In this document: positions 45,923 to 55,900 of the stretch, piece by piece
Position numbering within the stretch: position 1 is the first letter of the stretch
How the letters are laid out: each line of letters begins with the position of its first letter
From: Archangium violaceum
GTDB taxonomy: Bacteria > Myxococcota > Myxococcia > Myxococcales > Myxococcaceae
DNA: 64,000 nt
Direction: 5' to 3'
Assembly (NCBI RefSeq): GCF_016859125.1
Contig: NZ_CP069338.1
Location: 10,543,501 to 10,607,500 of the forward strand
Notes under the pieces: model-generated
Seen by the model: the letters and a program-made list of their open reading frames with translations, nothing else
Databases searched by the model: none
Told to the model about the DNA's origin: nothing
Made by a program: the position numbers and the translations under genes

Positions 45923-46483
45923 TCACAAGCCGTAGAGGTGGTGCTCGCGTGCGTAGGCGAGCACCCGCTCGGGCACCAGGTCCGTGGGCTGCTCGCCCCG
46001 GTTCAGACGCTCGCGGATCTCCGTGGAGGACACCTCCGCCAACGGAGGCCCCACGGTCCCCTCGGCCGGGTAGCCCGCGCGGTACAGCACCAGCACGCGC
46101 GCCATCCGCTGGATGCGGTCGAAGTCCTTCCAGTGCGGCAGATCCTTGAGGATGTCCGAGCCGATGATGAGCGAGAAGCGGGACTCCGGGTGCCGGGCGA
46201 TGAGGAACTCCAACGTGTCCACCGTGCGCCCGTCCTTGCCCACCTCGCTCTCCACCCGCGAGGTCTTCATCCAGCCGGCCGCGTCCTGGCACATCCGCTC
46301 GCACATGCTCACGCGGTGCTCGAAGTCCTCCGAGCGCTTGCCGAACGGGTGGCGGAACGTGGGCATGAGCCAGACCTCATCCACGCCCTGGGTGGCGCGC
46401 ACGTAGTGGGCGGCCAGCAGATGACCCACGTGGGGCGGATTGAACGAGCCTCCGAGGAGCGCGACCTGCAAGGGGGGCCTCAC
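45923..46483 (-). CDS. nadD: Nicotinate-nucleotide adenylyltransferase
   Basis: A 186-aa NadD, converting nicotinate mononucleotide and ATP to deamido-NAD in NAD synthesis. The nucleotide-binding motif GGSFNPPHVGHLLAA, the substrate region WLMPTFRHPFGK and the C-terminal SSTEIRERL are present. The GTG start at 46483 overlaps the stop of the phosphoesterase-like gene in a GTGA arrangement, so translation is coupled. Last gene of the cyclase/NamZ-like/phosphoesterase cluster. Confidence 0.93.
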   Translation of the reverse strand: MRPPLQVALLGGSFNPPHVGHLLAAHYVRATQGVDEVWLMPTFRHPFGKRSEDFEHRVSMCERMCQDAAGWMKTSRVESEVGKDGRTVDTLEFLIARHPESRFSLIIGSDILKDLPHWKDFDRIQRMARVLVLYRAGYPAEGTVGPPLAEVSSTEIRERLNRGEQPTDLVPERVLAYAREHHLYGL

Positions 46484-47163
46484 TTGACGGACAGCTTCGA
46501 GCGACGATCCACCGCCAGCGTCTGTGGCTCCAGGACCGTCTTCCCATCCAGCCGGAAGGCGGAGAAGCGCAGATCCCTGTCCTCACGCTCCAGCAGGGCA
46601 CACGTCTGCTCCGCGGCTCCGGCCAGCCGGCCCGGGGACATGAAGTAGCGCGGGCCGATCTGCACCAGCTTCGGCTCGGACTCCTTGCCGTGGATGAAGA
46701 GGAGCGCGTTGACCAGGTCGTCCCGGGTCAGATCGTTCTTGTCGTGGACGAGGCACACGAGCGACTCGCCCACCATGTCCAGCACCTTCCGGGGGATGCT
46801 CGGGTCCCTGTACTGGATGGAGTCCCGCTCCGGCGTGCGCAGGAAGTGCTCGCGCACGAGCATGGGATCTCCCTCGAGCTCCTTGAGCACGTCATCCGGG
46901 ATGGACAGCGAGCGCGGACGCGGCTTCTGCTCGGTGACGGCCAGCCAGCGGGCCACGTCCTCGATGAAGTCCGCCCCCGAGTACTCCCGGCCCCCCCGGC
47001 TGCGCTCCCGCCGGTCGAGGATCCACTCGTCCAGGTCGGAGTAGCGGCCCCCCAGGAAGATGAACCGCTGGGCACCCTTTCCCCGCAGCAGCTCATAGGC
47101 CGCGTCGAAGGCGGCCAGATCTCCATGGCTGTCGGACAGGATACCGATGACGTCTTGGCTCAC
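46480..47163 (-). CDS. Metallophosphoesterase-like protein with incomplete motifs
   Basis: A 227-aa protein starting like YfcE-type phosphodiesterases (VIGILSDSHGDLAAFDAAYE), which supplies the Asp and His of motif one. The second motif is altered (FLGGRYSDLDEW in place of GDxxD), GNHD is replaced by VHDKNDLT, and no late GHxH is visible (IGPRYFMSPGRLAG). An inserted helical segment of about 60 residues (LSIPDDVLKELEGDPMLVRE) replaces part of the core. It may be a regulatory or ligand-binding descendant, perhaps acting on NAD-related metabolites given its coupling to nadD (inference). It overlaps nadD and the DUF1343 gene by 4 nt each. Confidence 0.75.
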   Translation of the reverse strand: MSQDVIGILSDSHGDLAAFDAAYELLRGKGAQRFIFLGGRYSDLDEWILDRRERSRGGREYSGADFIEDVARWLAVTEQKPRPRSLSIPDDVLKELEGDPMLVREHFLRTPERDSIQYRDPSIPRKVLDMVGESLVCLVHDKNDLTRDDLVNALLFIHGKESEPKLVQIGPRYFMSPGRLAGAAEQTCALLEREDRDLRFSAFRLDGKTVLEPQTLAVDRRSKLSVK

Positions 47164-48353
47164 GACCCTCGAGCGTACAGCAGATGACGCTCCCTCCGCT
47201 TGGCGAAGTCCCGCGCCTGCGTCTCGAAGCCTTCTAGTAGACGGTCCAGCGACCAGCCGGCCTCGATTCCCTTGCGGACCTGATCCGTGCCGCAGAGCAG
47301 ATCGAAGGCGGGCACGTCGTCCACGAACTCGTAGGCGTCCTCACGCCAGGCGAACCCGCCCTCCTTCCCCAGCTCGTACAGGGCCTGGAAGATGGCGATG
47401 CCCGTCCGCAGGGGGAGGAAGGACTCGCGGTCGGTGACGTGGATGAAGGCTCCGTTGCAGGACACACCCTTGTACTTGTCGAAGGTGGGAGTGAATCCCA
47501 CGGCGCGGAAGCGGACCCCGGGAAGCTTCTCGCGCTCCAGGCGGGCGATCAGCGCGTCCGAGTCCACCCAGGGAGCACCGAACTGCTCGAAGGGACGGCA
47601 GGTGCCCCGGCCCTCGGAGACGTTGGTGCCCTCGCCCTGGCACATGCCCGGGTAGACGAGCGCGGTATCCGGGGTGGGCATGTTGGGCGAGGGCGAGATG
47701 AAGGGCAGCCCGGTGTCGGACCAGAAGAACTCGCGGCGCCAGCCCTCCATGGGCACGACGGTCAGGTCGCACCCGAAGCCCTGCTCGTCGTTGAAGAGGC
47801 GGGCCAGCTCGCCGGCCGTCATGCCGTGCCGGTTGGGGATGGGATACAGGCCCACGAAGGAGCGGTAGCGCTCCCCCACGAGGTTGCCCTCGATGGCGAC
47901 GCCGTTGAGCGGGTTGGGCCGGTCCAGCACGTAGAAGGGGATCCCCGCCTTGCCGGCGGCCTTCATGGCCAGGGCCATGGTGTAGACGTAGGTGTAGTAG
48001 CGGCTGCCCACGTCCTGGATGTCGAAGACGAGCGCGTCCAGGCCCTCCAACCACTCGGGGCGGGGCGAGAGCGACTCGAAGGTGGAGCCGTAGAGGCTGT
48101 GCACGGGGACGCCGGTGCGCCGATCCCTCGCATCACCCACGGCGACCATGTACTGGGCCTCGCCGCGCACGCCGTGCTCGGGGCCGAAGAGGGCCGCCAG
48201 CTTCACCCCGGGCGCCTGCATCAGCAGATCCGCCAGGTGGCGGAAGCTCGAGTCCACGCTGGTGGGATTGACGATGGCCCCTACCCGCTTGCCCTTCAGT
48301 GGCGCGAAGCCCTGCTCCACCCAGACATCCAGTCCCGTCTTCACCCGTGTCAT
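47160..48353 (-). CDS. DUF1343 / NamZ-like exo-N-acetylmuramidase family protein
   Basis: A 397-aa protein matching the DUF1343 family, whose characterised member NamZ (GH171) releases MurNAc from peptidoglycan fragments. Family-type stretches are VGAIVNPTSVDSSFRHLADL, LFGPEHGVRGEAQ, LVFDIQDVGSRYYTYVYTM, FYVLDRPNPLNG and PGMCQGEGTNVSEGRGTCRP. Most homologues are exported; here no signal peptide is visible from the ATG at 48353 (MTRVKTGLDVWV), so a cytoplasmic recycling role is likely. The gene follows the cyclase by 17 nt and overlaps the phosphoesterase-like gene by 4 nt. Confidence 0.9.
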   Translation of the reverse strand: MTRVKTGLDVWVEQGFAPLKGKRVGAIVNPTSVDSSFRHLADLLMQAPGVKLAALFGPEHGVRGEAQYMVAVGDARDRRTGVPVHSLYGSTFESLSPRPEWLEGLDALVFDIQDVGSRYYTYVYTMALAMKAAGKAGIPFYVLDRPNPLNGVAIEGNLVGERYRSFVGLYPIPNRHGMTAGELARLFNDEQGFGCDLTVVPMEGWRREFFWSDTGLPFISPSPNMPTPDTALVYPGMCQGEGTNVSEGRGTCRPFEQFGAPWVDSDALIARLEREKLPGVRFRAVGFTPTFDKYKGVSCNGAFIHVTDRESFLPLRTGIAIFQALYELGKEGGFAWREDAYEFVDDVPAFDLLCGTDQVRKGIEAGWSLDRLLEGFETQARDFAKRRERHLLYARGS

Positions 48354-48370
48354 GACATCCCCCACGTTCT

Positions 48371-49618
48371 TCAGCGTCCGAGCCGCTCCAGCGCCTTCTG
48401 CGCCGCCTTGCGCGAATTGCATCCGAGCTGGAAGAGGCCCCCGGATTCCTCGCCCGGTCCACCCTCCTCGGCCAGATCCTCCAGCGCGCCGCGCGCGGAC
48501 ACCCTCTTGAGATCGCCCAGCGCGTCCGCGGCATTGGCGCGCACACGGCACTCCGGGTGCTTCAACAGCTCCGCGAGCCGGTCCCCGGCGTCGTCGTTGC
48601 CGGCCTTCACCGCGGAACGGTAGAGCTCCACCGCCCGGTTGGGGGCGTCCAGCGCCTCGTCCAGCCGCCCCAGCAGCCAGGCCCGCTTGCCCGGGGAGTC
48701 CTTCTCCACGGAGATGAGATTCCGGGCGCGCTCCGCCAGCTTGAGCTTCTCGCTGGTGCTGGTGGCCTTCGCCACCTCCTTGATGGCGGCCTCGGCGGGA
48801 CTGTCGCGCAGCACGACGAAGCCCACCCCGAGCAGCAACAGCACCAGCGCGCCACCGCCCACCGCCACCTTCCTCGAGGTGGGCGACAGGCGCTGATGGG
48901 TCTTCACCGCCAGGATGGCCGTGCGGGTGCGCGCCACGATCTGCCCGCCGACGGCGGCCGCGGTGGCCGCCAGGTCCGTCCCCGGCGTGAGCTGGAGCGA
49001 GGGAACGCGCGAGAGCGCCAGGTTCCCGAAGGGCGGCTGCTCGTTCTCGAGCGGCGCCCCGGCCCCGGACGACACGTGCACCACGGAGGGCGTCTCCACG
49101 CGGTAGGGCGCGCGGGGCACGCGGAAGACGCGGATCTTCCCGGGGATGCCCTTGAGCTCGAAGGCGCCCACTTCCAGCGAGGGCACTTCCGCCTTGTTCA
49201 TGGCCAGGTAGACGGCCTCGGTGAAGAAGACCTCGCCGGCCTCGGCGATGGACTCCACGCGCGAGGCGATGTTGACGGGCTCGCCGAAGACGTCGTTGGA
49301 CTCCAGCCGCACCTCGCCCACGTTGATGGCCACGCGTACGTCCAGCCGCTCGGCATCCGAGGCGCCGCGGTTGTAGCTCCAGAGCCGGTCCTGGATGGCC
49401 ATGCCGCTGAGGACGGCCTGGGTGGGCGACTCGAAGGTCACGAGGAAGGCGTCGCCGATGGACTTGATGATGCGTCCGCCGAAGGCCTTGAAGACCGGGG
49501 CGAGGAGATCATGGTGCACCTTGAGCAGGCGCTGGTTCTCCTCGAGGGTTTGCCGGCTGGTGCGCTCGGTGAAGCCCTTGATGTCGGTGAACACAATGGC
49601 GAGGTTGGCGGTCTTCAA
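48371..49618 (-). CDS. Class III nucleotide cyclase with membrane helix and HEAT tail
   Basis: A 415-aa protein. An N-terminal adenylate/guanylate cyclase domain (about 1-175) shows the metal site VFTDIKGFT, IIKSIGDAFLVTFE with Lys and Asp, and the transition-state Asn/Arg in EPVNIASRVES, so it looks active. A linker leads to one helix (VAVGGGALVLLLLGVGFVVL) and a periplasmic or membrane-proximal TPR/HEAT-like tail (ECRVRANAADALGDLKRVSA). The only start in the frame is the TTG at 49618, immediately before the domain, without a clear ribosome-binding site. It may supply cAMP or cGMP for effectors such as the cNMP-binding transporter at 32407-35493 (inference). Confidence 0.87.
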   Translation of the reverse strand: MKTANLAIVFTDIKGFTERTSRQTLEENQRLLKVHHDLLAPVFKAFGGRIIKSIGDAFLVTFESPTQAVLSGMAIQDRLWSYNRGASDAERLDVRVAINVGEVRLESNDVFGEPVNIASRVESIAEAGEVFFTEAVYLAMNKAEVPSLEVGAFELKGIPGKIRVFRVPRAPYRVETPSVVHVSSGAGAPLENEQPPFGNLALSRVPSLQLTPGTDLAATAAAVGGQIVARTRTAILAVKTHQRLSPTSRKVAVGGGALVLLLLGVGFVVLRDSPAEAAIKEVAKATSTSEKLKLAERARNLISVEKDSPGKRAWLLGRLDEALDAPNRAVELYRSAVKAGNDDAGDRLAELLKHPECRVRANAADALGDLKRVSARGALEDLAEEGGPGEESGGLFQLGCNSRKAAQKALERLGR

Positions 49619-49678
49619 GGCGGGCGCAGTGTATGCAGTGGAGCCTGCGACGCAACGAGACAGGGAACGAAAGGTTCC

Positions 49679-50377
49679 CTACCGACGCGACGGGCGCAGG
49701 GGCCGCATCTTCTTGGGGGGAGCGGGCGGCTCCAGGCTCGCACGCACCTTCGCCGCCAGCTGGGGCCGGCCGGTGCGCTCATAGAGCTCGGCCAGGCGGC
49801 GGAGGACCAGGGCGTTGCCCGGCTGCTCACTTCTCAAGAGAAGCAACTCCTTTTCCGCGTCCGCCTCCCTGCCCTGCTCCTCGATGGTCCGGATGAGCTG
49901 GAGACGCACCTGTACCCACTCGGGGCGGGAGCGGCTGAGCAAGCGGTAGTGCATCTCGGCCTTGAGCCAGTCGCCCAGGGAGGCCCAGAGGCCGGCGACC
50001 CGGAATCGGGCATCCTCGTAGGACGCGCGATAGAAGAGGGCCTGTTCATAGGAACGGGCCGCGCGCAGGAGCTGGCCGCGCTCCTCCCACAACAGCCCAC
50101 GCAGGTAGTGGACCCGGGGGTTCTCGGGTGCCACGGCGGCGGCCACCTCCAGGTGGGCTTCGGCTCGGTCCAGGTTCTCCCCGAGCTTCAGCAGGAGACG
50201 GGCCGCTTCCACCCGGGGAAGGGCCTGGTTGGGCCAGGCCTGGACCACGGCCTCGACGGATACCAGGGCCCCGGAGGTATCACCCGACGCCTCCCGAGCC
50301 AGGGCCGATGTCAGATCCCCCGGGACGGGTGCGTCCATGGCCGCCGCGAGCGTGCCCGCTACCAGAAGCCAGAGCAT
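49679..50377 (-). CDS. Tetratricopeptide-repeat protein
   Basis: A 232-aa protein with a short signal-like start (MLWLLVAGTLAAAMDAP) and about five TPR units, e.g. LDRAEAHLEVAAAVAPENPR, RAARSYEQALFYRASYEDA, WLKAEMHYRLLSRSRPEW, and AEKELLLLRSEQPGNAL. It ends in a basic tail (KKMRPLRPSRR). It is probably periplasmic and acts as a scaffold; no enzymatic domain is seen. It lies 60 bp upstream of the cyclase on the same strand and divergent from mutS2. Confidence 0.8.
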   Translation of the reverse strand: MLWLLVAGTLAAAMDAPVPGDLTSALAREASGDTSGALVSVEAVVQAWPNQALPRVEAARLLLKLGENLDRAEAHLEVAAAVAPENPRVHYLRGLLWEERGQLLRAARSYEQALFYRASYEDARFRVAGLWASLGDWLKAEMHYRLLSRSRPEWVQVRLQLIRTIEEQGREADAEKELLLLRSEQPGNALVLRRLAELYERTGRPQLAAKVRASLEPPAPPKKMRPLRPSRR

Positions 50378-50446
50378 GGCGGGCTGATAGCAGAGCGATA
50401 CCCGCTGTCACAACCCTACTTCCTCTTGACGGCCGCCCGGCCGCGC

Positions 50447-52858
50447 ATGAAACCCATGACCGTGCAGATTGCTCAGAGAACGCTCGAGGACCTTGGATTC
50501 GCGGATGTGCTCCGTGCGCTGGCCCACCGTTGTCGGACCGAACCCGGGAGGGAGCGTGCGCTCGCCCGGCCGTTCCTCGAGGGTGAGGAACAGGTAGCGG
50601 AGGCCCTGGCGCTCGTCGCCGAGGCGCGGCGGCTGGCCCAGGAGCAATTTTCCCTGCCCCTCGGAGGGGTGACGGATCTGCGCGCCGCGCTGGAGCTGGC
50701 GTCCAAGGGGGGCCTGTTGGAGCCCCGGCAGCTCATCGCGTCGGCGCAGCTGCTGTTCGCCTTCGTCCGTACCCGCGAGGCGCTCGAGGAGCGGCAGCAC
50801 GTGGTGCCCCGGCTGGCGGCCATCTCCCGGCGGCTGCCAATGCTGGAGCAGCTGGCGGTGCGCATCGATCGGAGCTTCGAGGCGGACGGAGAGATTTCGG
50901 ACCGGGCGAGTCCGGAGCTGCGCGAGGCGAGGGACCGGGTGCGCGGACTTCACCGGCGCATCAAGGGCCGGCTGGAGGAGCTGCTCCACGACGAGAACTT
51001 CCTGCCGAAGCTACGGGAAAACTACTACACCATCCGCAATGGCCGGTACGTGGTGCCCGTGGTGTCCAACTACCGGGGCGAGGTGCCGGGCATCGTCCAC
51101 AACGCGAGCCAGACGGGGCAGACGCTGTTCGTGGAGCCCGAGGGCCTGGTGGGCATGGGCAACGACCTGGCCATCGCCCAGTCGGTGGTGACGGAGGAGG
51201 AGCGGCGGATCCTCCAGGAGCTGACGAACCAGCTCGGGCGCGAGGCGGCGAAGGTGCTCGAGGGCATCGCCGCGGTGGCGGAGCTGGACGAGGCGGAGGC
51301 GGCGGCGGTGCTGGCGGGCGACCTGAGGGCCTACGCCCCCGAGTTCATCGGGGTGGAGGGCCTGTCGCTGGTGCGGCTGCGGCACCCGCGGCTGGTGCTG
51401 AGGGACACCGAGGTGGTGCCCAACGACGTGGAGATGAAGGGCGAGGCGCGGGCGCTGGTGGTGTCCGGTCCGAACGCGGGCGGCAAGACGGTGACGCTGA
51501 CGGCGGTGGGCCTGTGCGCGCTGATGTTGCGAGCGGGCCTGCCCATTCCGGCGGGCGAGGGCTCGCGGATGCCGCTGTACCGCTCGGTGCACTCCACGGT
51601 GGGTGACGCGCAGGACCTGTCGCAGGGCCTGTCCACGTTCAGCGCGCACGTGGTGATGCTGCGGGACATCTCCCTGTCGGTGGGGAAGAACTCGCTGGTG
51701 CTCATCGACGAGATCGCCGCGGACACGGATCCCCGCGAGGGCGCGGCCATCGCCATCGCGGTGCTGGAGGAGCTGCTCACCAAGGGCGCGGTGGTGCTGG
51801 TGACCACGCACCTGGAGGAGCTGAAGGCGCTGGCGCACCTGGATCCGCGGTTCCTGAACGCGCGGGTGGGCTTCGATGCGAAGAAGATGGCGCCCACGTA
51901 CAAGCTGCAGCTGGGCGCGGCGGGTGCGTCGTCGGCCATCGAGGTGGCGTCGCGGATGGGGCTGCCGGAGCACATCTGCACGCGAGCGCGGGACCTGGCG
52001 ATGAACGCGGGTGGCGCGCTGGCGAAGGCGCTGGCGGCGGCGGAGGAGGACCGGCGCAAGCTTCAGGACGAGCTGGAGCGGGCGAAGGCGGAGGCGGAGG
52101 AGGCCGAGCGGCTGCGCAAGACGCTGGAGGAGCAGAAGCAGCAGTTCGAGCGCGAGCGCAAGGCGCGGCTGATGCGCTTCAACGAGGAGGTGGCGGCGGC
52201 GAGCGAGCAGGCGGCGTCGGAGGTGCAGGAGCTGCTGAAGACGCTGAGGGCGCAGGCGAACGAGAAGGCGGCGTCGGAGGCGCGTTCGCAGCTGTTGCAG
52301 CGGATGGAGGAGGCGAACCAGCGGGCGAAGGCGGCACGCGCGGAGCTGTTCCAGGTGGAGGCGCCAGCGCCCGCGGAGCTGCGAGTGGGGGCGTGGGTGC
52401 GGCACTCGGGATTGAACAAGGACGTGGAGATCCTGGAGCTGCACGGGGATCAGGCGCTGGTGGCGGCGGGCATCATGAAGATGCGCGTGCCGGTGTCGGA
52501 GCTGTCGGGGACGAGGACGGCGAAGCCGAAGGAGACGAAGTTCCCGGAGCGCAACAAGCAGGCGCAGCAGATCCAACGCGCGAAGGCGGCGGCACCGGAG
52601 GCGGTGGAGGCGACGAACTACCGCTGCGACGTGCGAGGCATGAGGGCCGAGGAGGCGCTGACGGAGCTGGAGTCCTTCCTGGACCGGGGCATGAGGAGCG
52701 GCGAGGAGTCGGCGCTGATCATCCACGGGCACGGGACGGGAGCGCTGCGGCAGGCCATCCGCGACTACCTGGCGGCCTCGCCATACATCCGGATGTTCCG
52801 CCCGGGAGAGAACCACGAGGGCGGAGACGGCGTGACGGTCGTGGCGCTGCGCGCCTGA
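50447..52858 (+). CDS. mutS2: Endonuclease MutS2
   Basis: An 803-aa MutS2. The N-terminal part is MutS domain III-like (LEDLGFADVLRALAHRCRTE). The ATPase has Walker A GPNAGGKTVTLTAVGL and Walker B LVLIDEIAADTDPREG. A long charged coiled coil follows (residues about 530-650), then a KOW-like region and a C-terminal Smr nuclease domain (CDVRGMRAEEALTELESFL; ALIIHGHGTGALRQAI). MutS2 suppresses homologous recombination and, in some bacteria, acts at collided ribosomes. The ATG at 50447 (MKPMTVQIAQ) or at 50456 is the start; the long open frame upstream is antisense to the TPR and cyclase genes. Confidence 0.95.
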   Translation: MKPMTVQIAQRTLEDLGFADVLRALAHRCRTEPGRERALARPFLEGEEQVAEALALVAEARRLAQEQFSLPLGGVTDLRAALELASKGGLLEPRQLIASAQLLFAFVRTREALEERQHVVPRLAAISRRLPMLEQLAVRIDRSFEADGEISDRASPELREARDRVRGLHRRIKGRLEELLHDENFLPKLRENYYTIRNGRYVVPVVSNYRGEVPGIVHNASQTGQTLFVEPEGLVGMGNDLAIAQSVVTEEERRILQELTNQLGREAAKVLEGIAAVAELDEAEAAAVLAGDLRAYAPEFIGVEGLSLVRLRHPRLVLRDTEVVPNDVEMKGEARALVVSGPNAGGKTVTLTAVGLCALMLRAGLPIPAGEGSRMPLYRSVHSTVGDAQDLSQGLSTFSAHVVMLRDISLSVGKNSLVLIDEIAADTDPREGAAIAIAVLEELLTKGAVVLVTTHLEELKALAHLDPRFLNARVGFDAKKMAPTYKLQLGAAGASSAIEVASRMGLPEHICTRARDLAMNAGGALAKALAAAEEDRRKLQDELERAKAEAEEAERLRKTLEEQKQQFERERKARLMRFNEEVAAASEQAASEVQELLKTLRAQANEKAASEARSQLLQRMEEANQRAKAARAELFQVEAPAPAELRVGAWVRHSGLNKDVEILELHGDQALVAAGIMKMRVPVSELSGTRTAKPKETKFPERNKQAQQIQRAKAAAPEAVEATNYRCDVRGMRAEEALTELESFLDRGMRSGEESALIIHGHGTGALRQAIRDYLAASPYIRMFRPGENHEGGDGVTVVALRA

Positions 52859-52901
52859 GCCACACCGGCGCACGAGCCTGAAGCAACAACGAGGCTGGAG
52901 G

Positions 52902-52925
52902 CCCCCTCTCCCAGTGGGAGAGGGG
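52902..52925. repeat. Convergent-gene palindrome, copy C
   Basis: CCCTCTCCC (52904-52912), AGT, GGGAGAGGG (52916-52924). It lacks the GGTGAGGGT tail of the other copies. It lies between mutS2 (plus) and the RNase R gene (minus). Confidence 0.75.
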
Positions 52926-52954
52926 ACATCCACGGAGCCTCGAGACTGCGTCCC

Positions 52955-55900
52955 CTAGCGCTTCTTCGCCTTCCGAGCGGGAGCGGTCTTCTTCGCCTTG
53001 GCGGTCGAAGCACGGGACTTCGGAGCCGAGGCACGCTTGGCGGCCGAGGCCCGCGTCGTCTTCTTCGCGGTGGGAGCCTTCTTGGCGGCCGCGACCCGAG
53101 CCGTCTTCTTCGTGGCACGAGCCGGCTTCTTCGCGGCGGCCTTCTTCGCGACGGGAGCCGTCTTCTTCGCACCCGTCCCCCGCGCGGCGGCCTTCTTCGC
53201 GGCGGCGCGAGGCGCAGCCTTCTTCCGAGCCCCGGCGGCGGCCCGCTTCTTCGCACGAGCCGGCTTCTCCTCGACCGCGGCGGCGGCCTTCCTGCGCCGC
53301 TTGGGAGGCACGGCCTGAACCGCCTCCCCGGTCGCCTCGCCCCCTTCGCGCGCGTCCAGCGCGGCCAGGGCGCGGATGCGATCGAAGCCCGCGGGCGCCG
53401 TCGGAATGATCCGCTCGACGATCTCGACGGACTCGGTCTGGCGCTCCACGGTGGGCGGAGCCACTTCCGCTGTCGCCACCTGCTCGGCCGGAGCCTGCTC
53501 CACGGCAGCGGCCTCGGCGGCCCGCAGCGCCTCGGCCTCGGCCATCGAGAGCCCGTGCTCTCCAACGACCCGCTCGGGACGACCCCAGCGCTCCCTCCGC
53601 TCCTTCTCCCTCGCGGCACGGGCGGCCTGCTTCCTCTCCTCGCGGGCCAGGTGCTTCTGCACCTTCTGCTCCTGGCGCTCCACGGCCTCGAGGGCCTTCA
53701 CGGCCCTGCCTGCGACCTCCAGGGCCTCGAACTCGATGCGCCGCAGGGCCAGGTTCACGTTGACGAGCCGCACCCGGGCCTTCTGTCCGACGCGGACGCG
53801 GAAGCCGCCCGGCAGCGTGAGGGCGTGCAGGGTCTTGTCGAAGCGGGCCCCGAACCCGAGCGAGTCCGCGCGGACGAGCCCCTCGACGTGCACGTCGTCG
53901 AGCTCCACGAAGAAGCCGAACTCGACGATGCCGGCCACGGTGGCGGCGAACTCCTCGCCGAGGCGGTCCTTCATCATCAGGGCGGCGTAGTAGGAGACGA
54001 CCTCGCGCTCCACCTGCATGGCGGCGCGCTCGCGCTCGGAGCTCTGGGAGGCCATGTCCTCCAGCAGCTGCTCCTCGCGCTCGAGCTGGGCGGGCGAGCG
54101 TTCCTGACCGCCACGGGACCAGTGCGCCTTCAGGAGCCGGTGGACGAGCAGGTCCGGGTAGCGGCGGATGGGCGAGGTGAAGTGGAGGTAGTACTCGGCG
54201 GCCAGTCCATAGTGGCCGATGTCCGAGGCCGTGTAGACGGCCTGCATCATCGAGCGCAGCAGGAGCTGGTTGAGGGCGCGCTCCTCGGGGTGGCCCTGGA
54301 GCTGGGCCATGAAGGCATTGAGTTCCTTCGAGGAGAGCTCCTCGGCCTGGAGGCGGAAGCCATAGGCCTGGGCGAGCTGGGCGAAGACGGCCAGCTTCTC
54401 CTCGTCGGGCTCACCGTGGTAGCGGTAGACGCTGGGCAGGCCCTGGTCGGCGAAGAACTTCGCCACCGCCTCGTTGGCGGCGAGCATGCACTCCTCGATG
54501 AGCCGGTGGCTGTCCTTGCGCTCGCGGCGCTCCATGCGAGCGGGCAGGCCGTCCTCGCCCATCACCACCTTGTGCTCGGGCAGGTTGAAGTCGATGGCGC
54601 CGCGCTCCTTGCGCATCCGCATCAGCACGCGGGCCAGCTCCATGAGCCGCTCGAAGTGGGGCTTGAAGGCGTTGCGATGGGGGACGTCCTTGCCGTCGAG
54701 CACGTCCTGCACCTCGTTGTAGGTGCAGCGGGCGTGGCTGCGCATGACGCCCGGGTACAGCTCGCTGGACACGAGCCGCCCGCTCCTGTCGAGCACCATG
54801 TCGGCGACCATGCACAGCCGGTCCTCCTCGGGGCGCAGCGAGCAGATGCCGTTGCTGAGCCGCTCGGGGAGCATGGGCAGCACGCGGTCCGGCAGATACA
54901 CGGAGGTGGCGCGGCGCAGGGCCTCGGCGTCGAGCGCGGTGCCCTCTCGCACGTAGTGCGTCACGTCGGCGATGGCCACCACGAGCCGCCACCCCTGCGG
55001 GTGGGGCTCGGCGTAGACGGCGTCGTCGAAGTCGCGGGCGTCCTCGCCGTCGATGGTGACGAGCGCCATCTGCCGCAGATCCCGCCGCTCCTCGCCGCGA
55101 GCCTCCTCCTCGGTGACCACCGGACGGATGCGGTCGGCCTCGTCCATGACCTCGGGAGGGAACTCGTCGGAGAAGCCCTGCGAGTAGGCGATGGAGAGCA
55201 CCTCGGTGCTCGGGTCCCCGGGCTTGCCGAGCGAGCCGGCCACCTCGCCGAAGAGGCCCTCGCCGGGCTCCAGCAGCTCCGCGCCGATGCCCAGGCGCAC
55301 CTTCACCACGTCCCCGTCTCGCGCCATCTGGGTGGGCGGGACGCGGATGTTGCCCTGGATCTGCAGGTTCTTGTCGTAGGGGATCACCAGCGCATGGCGC
55401 CGGCCTCGATCCACGTAGGTGCCGACGGCGAGCTGCCGGGTGCGGCCGACCACCTGGAGGAGACGGCCCTCCATGCGTCCGGGGCGGCCCCAGGCCTCCA
55501 CGATCACACGATCATTGTCGAGGGCCCGCGCGGCCTCCTGAGGCGGAAGGAAGATGTTGTCGCCCTGACCCGAGCTGGGGTGGACGAAGCCGTAGCCGTC
55601 GCGGTGCACGTGGAGGATCCCCTCCACGGTGGAGGTCTCCAGACCCTCTCCCCCGCCGCGTCCACCACGGCCTCGCGGCTCGAAACGCTCCTCGCGGAAG
55701 GCGCGTCCTCCGCCTCCACGACCGGGGCGGCGATCCTGCTCGAAACGACCGCGGGTGTCGGGCCGGCGCTCGTCCCGCGCGAAGCGTCCGCGGGGCTCGG
55801 GGCGACCCGCCTGCTTCCGGGTGTCGAAACGGCTACCCGAGGGCCGCTCCTGTCGGGCGAAACGATTCCGGGGCTCGGCGCCGAGCTCCTCGAGGCGACC

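Noticed and set aside
48557-50446. Upstream extension of mutS2 through the cyclase and TPR genes
   Set aside because: The frame is open only as antisense of those genes; MutS2 sequence begins at 50447 or 50456.
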